Of a stretch of DNA of 64,000 nucleotides, positions 23,364 to 33,707 are shown piece after piece. Each line of letters opens with the position of its first letter. Positions within the stretch are counted from its first letter, which is position 1. The notes under the pieces are model-generated. The model did not search any database and was not told where the DNA came from. It was given only the letters and a program-made list of their open reading frames with translations. A program made the translations under genes and the position numbers. The DNA comes from Lomentospora prolificans (lineage: Eukaryota > Ascomycota > Sordariomycetes > Microascales > Microascaceae). The stretch is from the NCBI GenBank assembly GCA_029532625.1, contig JARFXM010000009.1, forward strand, positions 992,001 through 1,056,000, written 5' to 3'.

Positions 23364-24722
23364 GTTCAACTCGAAAGGCGGGAGAGCCGGGCAGCAGAGC
23401 GTTCCGACAAAACTTCGTTGTAGGGAGGCAAGCGGTAGCGACCACGGCGCGGTAGAGCGGAGATGGGTATCTTTTCTGGAGGAGCGAGTGGGAGTCGGCA
23501 CGATGTAGTCGAATAATGAGTGGAAGTAGCCGGTGGTGTGGCTCGGACTCGGATTTAAAGAGGGGGATTGGGGGTTGGAATGACTGTCGCTTGTAGAATC
23601 CACGGTGACTAGAGGTGACGGGGCAGCAGAGTCTGACTCTGCCGCATGATGCTGCTGGTGGTTGTTCGGGGTGGAGTGGGAGGGAGATAAAGGTGTGCCT
23701 CTGACGAGCACTTTGTAGAAGGAGTACAGCTGGCTAAGCGGCGGTTCTGTCACTGGATCTACTGGATCTGGGTGGTGCTGGCGTTGATGCAGCACAGATT
23801 CGTCAGGCCTGTCACGAAAGTGGCAGGGCAAATGTGAGGACATGCCAGACTGGGAAGAGTCTACGCATGCATTTAGGTTGGCGCGTGAATTGGGCTTTAT
23901 ATTTTAGATCGGCGAACGGAGTCCATCGGAGGCCGTTGGGAAGCAGACGGGATTTATTCGGGCACGCAGAAATTTTCCTTTCTGGCCTCTCATTTTTCGC
24001 CTGCCCTGCACTTGCCTCATGCTCTCTTGCCGTTTTCTGTTTTTTTTTTTTTTTTTTTTTGCTCACCTAATTTTGTCCCCGAAAAGCGACTTCCTTCCGC
24101 TTAGAGTATACATTGAGCACCACAGCCGCGGCGCCCAGGGCCTAAAGTACATGTGATGTACTGTCTTGCCCGCCATAGGTCAGGTGCCATCATTACCTTG
24201 TTTTCTCTCGAACCACGTCCGTTACTGCTGGCCACTTTCTCGCAGTAGAGCCAGCTCCCCCGTGCCGTGACCGCTTCCTAGACCGTGAAAATAAGGGAGA
24301 GGCCTATACATATCGTAAACCCCTGGTGTGAAGGGATCTGAAAAGGAGTCCCAATCCCGCCATTTCCGGGGAACCCCCAAATGGCATCAAATGCTCGACT
24401 TGCCGTGCCATCCGGCGCTCTCACCTTCAAAATACAGCCCAGTGACAAGCTCTTCGTGCACGGACCACCTTCTTATCGGGCTCTTATCGGAGTGTGCTCC
24501 ACTCTTTTTTTCTCGAGATTTTTTAGAAGGTCGCTTTTTGGGATGGCGATGGAGGACAAAATGCAGGAAACCTCGGTAGATATCTTCTTTTCTGTTTTTG
24601 TCTGCTGAGAGCGAAGCGCGCTCCATCCTCTGAGAAACGTAAAATAAGGACTGCTATTGGTCTTATTTCGCCCTGGATTCCGCCCATAACACATCGGCAC
24701 TTTATCCATAGCACTTGGAGCA
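23364..24722. other. Divergent promoter region between DGK1 and SPB4
   Basis: About 1.36 kb separates the two start codons. The DGK1-proximal 480 bp is open in frame with DGK1 and may be either leader or extra N-terminus. A T21 run lies at 24040-24060. Short + frames at 24328-24608 have no coding character. No RNA gene is visible. Confidence 0.5.
24040..24060. repeat. T21 homopolymer
   Basis: A run of 21 T between DGK1 and SPB4. On the - strand, reading toward DGK1, it is poly(dA), a typical nucleosome-excluding promoter element. Confidence 0.95.
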
Positions 24723-26685
24723 ATGGGCAAAGAAAAGTCGGGGATCGACCCGCGATCGTGGGATGCGGTCAACATTCCCGACTGGATGAAGTCATATGCT
24801 TCGAGCATGGGTTACAGGAAGATGACTGCCGTACAGGCTAGCTGTCTTCCACAGTTCCTAGAGCGTGGAGCTGATGTTGTCGTCGAGGTATGTTGAGCAA
24901 GGCCCCTCCACCCCTCCGCGCCCACATTCTAAATCCGTTATTTCCTAGGCCGTGACCGGAAGTGGAAAGACTCTCGCCTTTCTCATGCCCACCGTCAAGA
25001 AAGTCCTCAATATCGAAGACTTGAAACGGCACCACGTCGCTGCCATTGTCGTTAGCCCTACACGCGAGCTCGCTACGCAGATCCATTCCGTCCTTCTCTC
25101 CTTGCTCGAGTTCCACGAACCCTCTGCCCAAATTCTCCCCTTCCTCCAGGAGGAGGAAAAGCGGCCTGATGCGGCTAGCCCCGTTGTCGTACCTCAGTTA
25201 CTTGTCGGTGGAACGACGACACCTGCGCAAGACCTTGCCTTCTTCATGAGGCATTCGCCCAATTTACTCATCGCCACACCAGGTCGACTTGTCGAGCTTC
25301 TCGCCTCTCCATATGTTCACTGCAAGAGCGCCGCCGGCTTTGAAGTCCTTATCCTTGACGAAGCCGACCGTCTCTTAGACCTTGGCTTTAAGCAGGACCT
25401 ACAAAGGATTCTCGGCCACCTTCCCAAACAGCGTCGTACCGGTCTTTTCAGCGCCTCTGTCTCCGATGCCGTTAGCGAGATCATTAGGGTCGGGTTGAGG
25501 AACCCGGTAAAAATCACAGTCAGGGTGAAGAGTCTCAAAGATGGCGGTGTCATCGAAGATAGAAAAGTCCCTGCCAGTCTTCAGATGTCATACCTAAAGG
25601 GACCTGCCAGCCACAAGCTTCCTCTTCTCTGCCAGCTCCTGGAGAAACTCGAACAGCGACCGCAGCGAAGCATGATTTTCTTGTCAACCTGCGCCGCTGT
25701 CGACTATTTCCAGCATATTTTGCCCATGCTACTTCCCGAAGGCTTTTCGCTAATTTGCCTACATGGCAAGCACCCCTCCAAAGTTCGAGAAAAGAATTTT
25801 AACCGCTTCTTGACCTGTGTCTCTCCCACTATCCTGCTTACAACCGATCTCGCGTCCCGCGGTCTCGATTTCCCCTCAGTTGATCTTGTTGTGCAAATTG
25901 ATCCCCCTTCGGATACTAAGGCCTTTATTCACCGATGTGGACGGGCTGGACGGGCTGGCCGCAAAGGGCTGGCCGTAGTTATGTTACAAGAGGGCCGCGA
26001 GGAAGAATACATAACGCTCCTCGGTGTCCGACAAACTCCGATCTTCCCGCTTCAAAAACCTGCCGTTCAGGTCTCAGCAAACGAGGCGGCCTCCGTCACC
26101 GAGCGTATTCGCCAACTCGTCCGAGCCGATCGTGCGCTCTACGACAAAGCCTCCAAGGCCTTCGTCTCATGGGTCCGCAGCTACGCGAACCATCAGGCCG
26201 CCTCCATCTTCCGCCTCGCAGACCTCGACTGGGCTGACCTAGGGAACGCCTGGGGTCTACTTCGGCTTCCCAGAATGCCGGAGCTCAAGAACTGGGAGGG
26301 TGACCGCACACTTGGGGAGGAAGTAGACTGGGACAACTACGCCTACAAAGACAAGACCCGCGAGAAGCAGCGTAGGGAGGCTCTCGAAGCGGAAAAGGAG
26401 GCGCGGGCGAAGGGAGAATTCCCCGAGTCAGCCAAATCGAAGAAGAGGAAGAAGAATAACGAGGCGTGGAGCGGGAAACACGAAAAGGGCGAGGTGCGGA
26501 CGGCGCGTAGGGAAAAGAGGAGGAAGAGGAAGGAAGCGGAAGCGGACTCCAAAATGACGGAGGACGAGAAGGTGAAGAAGATGGAGCTGAAGGAGCTCAT
26601 TGAGGAGGTCAGGAGAAGAAACCAGGTAGTGCAGGAGGTGCAGGCGAAAGATAAAGAGGACGAGTTTACAGGGTTTAATGATTGA
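24723..26685 (+). CDS. SPB4: DEAD-box ATP-dependent rRNA helicase Spb4
   Basis: Nucleolar RNA helicase needed for 60S ribosomal subunit assembly. Exon 1 is 24723-24887 (55 codons, ends at GAG before GTATGT) and exon 2 is 24949-26685; intron 61 bp; 633 residues, close to the family's usual 600-650. Visible motifs: AVTGSGKT (motif I, about 56-63; the AVTGSGKT form is typical of this subgroup), PTREL (about 92), ATPGR (about 164), DEAD (about 192-195), SAS (about 223-225, where most DEAD-box proteins have SAT), TTDLASRGLDF (motif V) and HRCGRAGRAGRKG (motif VI). The C-terminus has the extended Spb4 domain followed by a Lys/Glu-rich coiled tail with nuclear-localisation-like KKRKK clusters. Its 3' end converges with the alkyltransferase gene, about 208 bp away. 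Confidence 0.95.
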
Positions 26686-26893
26686 GGCGATTTATATGTT
26701 TTAGATATATACACTCGAGATATCCCTCATATTTGATGAGTTTAAACCAAGTAAAGAAACCATACCAAAGGGTGCGGTGGATTATTAATGCCGTCGAACG
26801 AGTGATATCATATGTAAACCGACAATACTGACTCCAGAGAGAAATAAACCGTGAAAATCATACATTATTCGACTCTCCTATCAACCCTGCCCT

Positions 26894-27409
26894 TCAAACA
26901 AACCCCGTAAAAGGCGATCCGACAACCTTTCTCCCATCGGGCGCAAACTTGACCCCCTCAGCCTTCAAAAGCCCGACCTTCTCATCAAGCGTGATGCCCA
27001 ACCTGCCCTTCCCCTCCTTGACGCTCTTGACCCACTGGCCCTTGAACCCGCCCAGCGTGCCCCCGGTAGCCACGACCCTGTGGCACGGCACGCCGGGAGC
27101 AAAGGGGTTCCTCCGCATGGCGTTTCCGATGGCCCTCGGCGAGGAGCCCAGGTGCGCCGCCATGGCGCCATAGGTTGTGAACTGGCCGCGGGGCACCTGG
27201 CAGAGGGTGGCGTAGACATGCTTCTCAAAGGGTGAGCGGGTGGAGCGGGCGATGCGGTCGAGCTGGTGTTGGATTTCCTGGGTTGGTTTGAAGGATGACT
27301 TCGGCTTGGGCGCCGGGTTTGTGGGCGGTTTTTGGACTTTGGAGGGCTTGGTGAGGGTTGTCTGGGTTTTGGTGTGCTGGCGGCGGGTGACGGTTTGGGT
27401 TGCTGCCAT
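26894..27409 (-). CDS. MGT1: O6-alkylguanine-DNA alkyltransferase
   Basis: Suicide DNA-repair protein that moves an alkyl group from O6-guanine to its own cysteine. Single exon, 171 residues. A basic, Pro/Lys-rich N-terminal tail of about 45 residues precedes the DNA-binding/catalytic domain (about 60-165). The helix-turn-helix region (QFTTYGAMAAHLGS...RAIGNAMRRNP) is followed by the active-site motif VPCHRVV and then GGFKGQ. The acceptor Cys and the following His-Arg are intact, so it should be active. The larger N-terminal ribonuclease-like domain of bacterial Ada/Ogt is absent, as in many fungal homologues. Confidence 0.92.
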   Translation of the reverse strand: MAATQTVTRRQHTKTQTTLTKPSKVQKPPTNPAPKPKSSFKPTQEIQHQLDRIARSTRSPFEKHVYATLCQVPRGQFTTYGAMAAHLGSSPRAIGNAMRRNPFAPGVPCHRVVATGGTLGGFKGQWVKSVKEGKGRLGITLDEKVGLLKAEGVKFAPDGRKVVGSPFTGFV

Positions 27410-27820
27410 TGTGAACGGTAGGTGGTTTTGGTGGCTTGATACCGGGATTAATCTGTTTTGTGGGAAGGGGAAATAGTTTACTGGAGAGATTTTGGATCGG
27501 ATTGCGGGCCAAGTAGAAAGATTGGTGGCGAGTGAGGAAGGGAGACGGCGGGCTTGAAATATAGCAAACAGGGCGAGAAAGAGTGAACGTCAATGAGAGG
27601 GCGCGCGTACTAAGACGCGGGTCATGATTCCCCGCCACCAACCATCACCAAATCGAGGCGCGATATCATGTGATCCCACCACACTGATCTGGAATTGACC
27701 AGTGAGTTTGCTCAGAGAAAGGCATCGTCTCGATGGATCCATATTGAGCAATGCCGTAGAGAAAATGACGTTTACAATAATGTAGACCAGTCCCAAGCCG
27801 TAGAAACACCAGTAGCCTCC
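27410..27820. other. Alkyltransferase promoter / HUB1-like 3' region
   Basis: 411 bp between the start of the alkyltransferase (27409, -) and the stop of the HUB1-like gene (27821, -). Both genes read leftward, so this must hold the 3' UTR of one and the promoter of the other. A CATGTGATC element near 27667 is the only motif I noticed. Confidence 0.4.
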
Positions 27821-28699
27821 CTAATCACCCGTATCTACCTCCAAATCCAGCTGCACCCCGTTGCTAACCCCATAATCGTACAACGACAGCTGGTCCTTGA
27901 ACGGCCTCTCCCCCTGCCTCTTGAGCAATATCTCATGCGGCTCCCGACCAACCCGCGCAGCCACCAGAATCTTGAAATTCTTGATGGAATCCGACGCGAA
28001 GCACGGGATCGCCGCCTTGGTTCCCAACCGGTCGTTGACGTGCACCACAATCATCGGCTCGCCGCTACCCGCAGACGTCGCCGCCGCGCCACCGCTCTTC
28101 TTGGGTTTCTTCTCCCGCTTCTCGCGATCCTCACGGGGACCTCGCGCGTCGCGGTCGTTGCGTCGCGGTGAGCGCGACCGCGGTCTGTAGCCACGCCGTC
28201 CGGGGTCGTCGTCGCCGTCGCGCCGCTTTTCCTTGAACTTGAAGCCTCCCGTGCGAGGTGGCCGACGGTCTCTTTGGCTCCCCTCACCTCCACCACCGCC
28301 GCCGCCACTGCCACCGCCTCCGCGGTCCTCGCCTCCGAGATCCCGGCCAGTGTCCCTCTCCCTTTCATAGTCCCATCGTCCGCCCCGATCTGCATCCCGA
28401 TCACCGCCCCAACCTCGTCGGTCCCTTCCACGATCTCTATCCCACCCACGGCCTCCCCCGCGGTCTCTCTCCCACCTCCCATCACCACGGTCCCCCCTAC
28501 CTCGGTATTGCCGCGTATCGGAGTCTCTGTCCCTGTAGCTCCTCTCCCGGTCTCGGTCGCGCGCACCCCGTCCCTCCTCCCCGTCACCGCGTCGGTCTTT
28601 ATCGCTCGAATCTCGCTCTGGCTTCGGCACTCTGGGGGAAATGCTCCTCGAATCCCTCCGCAGCGGGGAGGCCGCTCGTTCTTGCGGAGAGTGGCCCAT
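27821..28699 (-). CDS. HUB1: HUB1/UBL5-type ubiquitin-like protein with long RD/RG-rich N-terminus
   Basis: Single exon, 292 residues. The last 75 or so (from MIVVHVNDRLGTKAAIPCF to the end) are a HUB1/UBL5 fold: the family signature NDRLG-K, a Cys in strand 2, DSIKNFK, then KDQLSLYDYGVSNGVQLDL. HUB1 binds HIND elements in tri-snRNP proteins such as Snu66 and tunes 5' splice-site choice. Classical HUB1 is only 73 residues and ends in Tyr-Tyr. Here the protein ends EVDTGD without that pair, and about 215 residues rich in Arg, Asp and Gly with RS dipeptides precede the domain, joined by a GGFKFKEKRR block. The fusion is in one uninterrupted frame. An unrecognised last intron (GAG followed by GTAGAT near 27836) could in principle supply a different tail. 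Confidence 0.82.
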   Translation of the reverse strand: MGHSPQERAASPLRRDSRSISPRVPKPERDSSDKDRRGDGEEGRGARDRDRERSYRDRDSDTRQYRGRGDRGDGRWERDRGGGRGWDRDRGRDRRGWGGDRDADRGGRWDYERERDTGRDLGGEDRGGGGSGGGGGGGEGSQRDRRPPRTGGFKFKEKRRDGDDDPGRRGYRPRSRSPRRNDRDARGPREDREKREKKPKKSGGAAATSAGSGEPMIVVHVNDRLGTKAAIPCFASDSIKNFKILVAARVGREPHEILLKRQGERPFKDQLSLYDYGVSNGVQLDLEVDTGD

Positions 28700-29860
28700 A
28701 GCTTCTTGTGTGGGTGCTGGGTTGGGGAGGGGGCCAGATATTTATTGGCTTCCTTTCTTTTTCCAGGTGAAGGGAGAGCGAGATAATTTGTAGATATAAT
28801 GTGGGTAGAAAATTAAGCTTGTTTCTACTTTGACCAAAGGCTGGATTTGCAGAGCGCGGGTTGAATTTGAGGCGAATATTGCGTTGTCGCGGAAGGAAAA
28901 GTGTGCCCAGGCAATAATTCAGAGCTTCGCTGGTAAAGCTTGGGAGAGAACGCCACTAAGAAATTGGTGTTCTAGCTTAATCAGTGGGGGATCTTCGGTG
29001 AGTGGCGCTTACTGAAGCCAAGGGCACCTTGTGGCCTTCAGTGTTGGCTTCCCCCTAATAGTAATAATTCCAGCCCTATTGCTAGAGCAGCTGGCTTCCG
29101 TCATCAATACTACTTATATAGTTGAAGACAAACTATATCTGGGTATTTAACCTCGTTTCATTTTATATGAAATGTCATCTACTGTGCCCTCTTGGAATAT
29201 CATCGACATTGTACAAAAAAGCCGCCGCACTTCCACCTCTCTAGTCCTAACCATTCCCCTCCCATTCTCCGAGGTGAGAGGGCCAAGCCGGCCAAGAAAA
29301 TGGAAATCTGAAATGGTGAATTCCCTCCCCGATTCAGGAGATCATTGCAGGGTTTGTTGGATTTGTGTTTGGAGGATAATGTAGGTGTAATAGTAGTAGC
29401 ATGAGGCCGTAGTGGTAAAACAAGAGATGCTGCCTTTTTGCACAAAAGAAATAACTCCGAAACAGGCCATAAAGAGCACAAGGTGTTTTTCATGACACGT
29501 CACATAAGAGACCCCCCAATTCCCAGTTATTTCCATTCCTGCTGAACAGATCAAAGGAAAATAAAAAAGATGCCAGGACCACTATGCCATTTAACCACTC
29601 TTCCTGATGGTTTTTATACCGTCCTGAACGCATGCTGTGCGAGATGAAGAAAAAGAAAGCAATGAATCAAAGCCCTGGTGTGTTTGGAAGGGATGGGGAT
29701 AAGAGTACAATGGGGAGGGCATTTCAGTGATGCGAGAAAGCTATGCAACCAATGCTAGAAATCAATGGGTACATGAGATACCATGTGGGTTAGTCACTGC
29801 GGGAGGCTTGGACAATTTCCCACGGTTGAGGTTACCCTTGGAGGTCGACCGAGGGCTTGT
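28700..29860. other. Intergenic region upstream of the HUB1-like gene
   Basis: 1.16 kb holding the HUB1-like promoter and the 3' UTR of the coiled-coil/RGG gene, both on the - strand. AT-rich in its middle (about 29040-29200). I see no gene or structured RNA that I could defend. Confidence 0.45.
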
Positions 29861-31484
29861 CTAAGACTCTTCGGTGCGGCGAGGGCCTCGGTGGCCTGCA
29901 CCACCGCTTCCACCCCGGGGTCCACCTCGACGGCCACGACCATCACCCCGGTGACCGCCACGGCCACGCCAGTCTCCACGACCGCGCCCTCGCCAGTTAC
30001 CTCCCTCACGCTCGTTGCGGCCACGGTGGTGTCGACCCTGGACCTGATGGAAACCATCGTTAGGGTCGGCGGGAGCTGCAGCAGCGGGAGCCTACGTATA
30101 GAGTTAGATAATCACTCCTCAAACCGCAAAATATTCAAGTCAATATGTCAACATACCTCGGCGGGGGTCTCGGGGTGGTCATCGGCCCAAGACTGACCGT
30201 TAGCGGCAGCGACGGGGCTCTCCTCCGTACTAGACTCAGTCTCGGTGGGTCGTGGTACAGAGACCCACTCCTGAGAGGCCTCGAGCTCGCCAGCACCCTC
30301 GGTGGCAGCGTCTTCGGCAGCAGCGGTAGTGCCGTTGGTCTGCGTGACGGGCGTCTCGTCATTTGTCTTCTCCTCAGGAACAACAGGAGCCTCTTCAGCA
30401 ACGGGGGCACTGGTATCGGCGGGCTCAACCTCAGCAGCAGGCTGGGCCTCTACCTCCTCCTGGGCGGGCTCGTACTGGGCAAGGTACGCCTGGGAGACAG
30501 ACTTGATGTGGGCATCTGAAGAGCTGGTTAGCAACTCGAACTTCGGTGAGGCGGTTTCTCGAGGAAGAGCTTACAAGTAGACTGAAGCTGCTCACCGGCG
30601 GTGCTGTGGGCGTGGTCGTCAGTTCCCTCGACGAGCTTGAGCATGACGCTGACAGCCTTCTCGTCACCACCGTACACGGCCAAGAGAACACCCTCAAGCG
30701 CAAGATTCTCGTCTAAAGTAGGGTCGGCCTCTTCGGCACGCCGAGCAGCAGCGAGACGAAGGAACTGGGAAAGAATGAGGAGGTTGTCGTGGACGGTGCG
30801 CTTGAGGTCGGACTCGGCCTTCTCCTTAACCTCCCGCACAGCATCGGCCTTCTCCTTCTCGAACTTCTCTGTAAGCGTCTTTTGCACACGCTCAGTCTCA
30901 GCTTCGGCGCGCGAGCGGTAATCGGCATCGATCTTCTTGTATTGGATAAGTTGCTCCTCGAACTGCTTGAGCTGCGCCTCGAGGGCCGGTTTCTTCTGAA
31001 TCTGGGCCTTCTGGTCGGCATTGATCACTCGGGCGGCAACAAGCTCGTCAAGCGATTTTCCAGCATGCTCCTTGAGCAGAGAGTCCGTCTTGGAAGCATT
31101 GGTCTGCATACACTTGTTAATTGACTGTGACTCGTGACGAGGTCCACTGCGCAGCCAGATTACATCGGCCATTCAGAGCTGAGCAGCGTGGGGTTCGGAT
31201 GTCGAATTACTTACAATCTTCTTGTTGATGTTACGGATGTTCCTGAGGAACGGAGATCGTTAGCAAAGAGGCTTACGCACTACGCAAAGAGGAAATGATT
31301 CTCACTTTTGAAGCTCGCGAATATAAGGGTTCTCCTGGAGACCGTTCTCCTGGTCATCGGCGGTCTCCTTCTCGGGAGCAGGAGAGACGGGGGGAGCTGG
31401 CGAAGCGGTCCTATCAACGAGCTTGGCCTTCTTCTTGGAAGCCTTAGCACCAGACTGAGCGGTCTGAACAGCGGGGGCAGCCAT
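29861..31484 (-). CDS. Coiled-coil protein with C-terminal RGG box (fungal YAG7-like)
   Basis: Five exons on the - strand: 31484-31306, 31242-31215 (28 nt), 31103-30575, 30515-30157, 30091-29861; 441 residues. All junctions use GT-AG and keep frame (phases 2, 0, 1, 0). Residues 1-60 are Ala/Lys/Pro-rich. The tiny exon 2 encodes NIRNINKKI. Residues 70-245 are helical and charged with heptad character (QLKQFEEQLIQYKKIDADYRSR). Residues 250-365 are acidic Glu/Ala/Pro. The C-terminus is a classic Arg-Gly-rich RNA-binding tail (WRGRGRGDWRGRGG). The arrangement recalls ascomycete proteins related to S. pombe YAG7, of uncertain function; the RGG box suggests RNA or ribosome association. The exon 3/4 junction is the least certain. 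Confidence 0.78.
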
Positions 31485-32897
31485 CGTATGTATGGTGTGT
31501 GTGCGTGTGTGTCACGGTCCCAATGTTTTGGTTTGAGGTTCTAGGACGCGGACAAACGGACAGAAGACTGACGTTGTAGAAAGAGGGTCGTCGTTTCGAG
31601 GGTCACAGGCCGTAGTGATGCAAAGCCACAAGATCCTGTGCAATCGGGGTTGATGTGGGTGGGCGCGTCGTCCAAGGTGATGCGATAGGGCTGGGTGCGT
31701 TTTGGGAAAGTGGTGGTGTGACAGAGAAAGGCGAGAATGAGGCTGGTGGCGAGATACGAGGATAGGACAGGACTGTAGAGGAGGAGGAAAAGTGATAAGA
31801 CACTATGAAGGGGATGCTTGAAGGGCCTTTGGGGAGATCAATGGGATGATGGGGAGGAGAGAAACGGGAAAAATGTTTTCGAATTTTGTATTTCTAACGA
31901 GGCACGGGTGTAGCATGAAAAGGGAAGCTGCCACGGACTCTGGGTCACCCATGCGCCATGTGGCAATGATAAACTACCAAGTTACAACCGGGGAAGGCCT
32001 TTTAGCCCCCTGACGCACCAATTGCTCAGCGCTGGCCAGCTATTGCAGCCAGCGTCAATGCCCTAACCAACCATACAGACCAGCCGGGTTAGGCTCCAGT
32101 TTGGCGCGCATACCGGGGAGAACACACGACTACACAGTACAGCCAGGGCTGCGCTCGACCCCACACTCCCAAATCAAGGTTCTAGAACCTACTTCTCGCG
32201 GCTGGCCTGCGGCCAAAAAACATCAATCAACGTGATCCATAATCCATTTCAGCCATACCACTCATCAGGCGGATTTTAAATCCGCCTCCCAATAAGGGGT
32301 TCAGCGAACACCGGCACAACATCGTTACGTCGAGATGTAGCATTGGTCATGTTCTAGGATTGTTCATTCTCGATTTAACACTAGCGTGGTTGGTGAATCT
32401 GGTGGCTTCACGGCGTCGCCTTATATCTTGCCACCACACCTACCACCAGAGTCGATTGTATATAGTGTTTGTATTCAGGGGAATTACGTTGCTTCAACCC
32501 CTTCGTGAGGTCCCCGCAACCGGCGATCCGTACCAGCGCTTATAATCTCGGCATACCCGTTACATCCCTCCATTTGGTTTGGTATGCTTTTCAAGATAAC
32601 CTGATGGTCCCCCGACAACGAGAAGGCCGTTTAATCCCTAATCACGCCGCTTCCGGCAAGACCCTTGGATATACCCCGTTTGGTCATTCTAACCATTGTC
32701 GATCTACTCCCCACTCCGAGGTTAGAGACGATCTCCGTATCATTCGGGCAGAGTGTGTTGGGACAACCTTTCTGTCATGACCATACTACTATCGTAGAGA
32801 GAGGCGAGTTGTGGGATGGTGTCTACGGCTTGGAAGGTTCGAAGTCGAAATGTGCATGCGTGGCTTCTTACAGTCCGCATCGTTCGCGTGCAATCGC
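31485..32897. other. Promoter of the coiled-coil/RGG gene and 3' region of CENP-W
   Basis: 1.4 kb between two - strand genes. The first 350 bp is purine-rich on the + strand (pyrimidine-rich on the - strand), as expected for the leader of the gene starting at 31484. The remainder holds only short meaningless frames. Confidence 0.45.
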
Positions 32898-33359
32898 TCA
32901 ACCGTTGAATTTCGCCAGCGCATCCTATTCACATCCCAAGTTAGAGCCCACCACCAATAGCCAAGATATCGCCATTCCAAGACGAGGATTTTGGAAACTC
33001 ACTGGAGTCGCTTTCTTGACACTCCACGCCGTGATGCCGCGCTCACCAGCCTGTTTAGACTCGATCGCGGCTTCTTTCACAAGGCTGATCAACACATGTT
33101 AGCACGCCACATCCCTAAGGTGGTTGTTTTTATGATAAAATATGTGAGAACATACGTTTGCATGAACAAAACATAGTCCAAGAAGATCTGTGGTCAGAAA
33201 ACACCGTTAGTCGCGTCTCGATGCAGCCTCACCAGCACACGCGCCATAGCCAGGCAAACCCACCAAGACGTCTGCATTCTTGCTAATATTGAGATTCGAA
33301 TGGGCCTTGACAATCTTTTTGACCGTCGCGCGCGGATATATTTTCTGGCTGGGTGCCAT
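32898..33359 (-). CDS. CENP-W: Inner-kinetochore histone-fold protein CENP-W
   Basis: Four small exons on the - strand: 33359-33264, 33187-33156, 33084-33003, 32924-32898; introns 76, 71 and 78 bp with GTGGGT, GTATGT and GTGAGT donors and CAG/CAG/TAG acceptors. Together they encode 78 residues, from MAPSQKIYPRATVKKIVKAH to DALAKFNG. This is a complete minimal histone fold: helix 1 (ATVKKIVKAH), helix 2 (NADVLIFLDYVLFMQTLVKEAAIESK) and helix 3 (ITAWSVKKATPDALAKF). CENP-W pairs with CENP-T in the CENP-T-W-S-X particle that links centromeric DNA to the outer kinetochore; the S. pombe homologue is Wip1. No exon exceeds 96 nt. The phases (0, 2, 0) and the family-typical C-terminus (DALAKF, compare TLAKFKG) support the model. 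Head-to-head with prefoldin 4. Confidence 0.88.
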
Positions 33360-33707
33360 TTTTTCCGGCTTCGGCTTGAAGATATATGGTACGGAATCGG
33401 TGACGTTGGCCTGCTTTTTTGAGGTTTCGGTTGATAAAGCTTAGGTTTCCCGTGACTTCGAGCTTTGTGATGCCTCCACTAGCCGAATTGTTTACTTTTG
33501 TGATGATTGCATGTGTGGCGTTCAGAGCTCTTCGGCCCACACAGTGTGAAAATATAACCCCGCAAAGTACACGGGAAAAATAACCCCTCCATCAAATCAC
33601 GGCTTGCGGGTCGAAACCTCCGCCAAAGTTGAGAGAGCATCAAGAACGTCTCTCCCCCTCGAGAACCATAAGATTATACTGGGTTCTCCGACATAACAAT
33701 TTCCACC
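33360..33707. promoter_or_regulatory. Bidirectional promoter, CENP-W / prefoldin 4
   Basis: 348 bp separate the two divergent start codons (33359 on -, 33708 on +), so both promoters and both leaders must fit here. No clear TATA box on either side. Confidence 0.55.
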
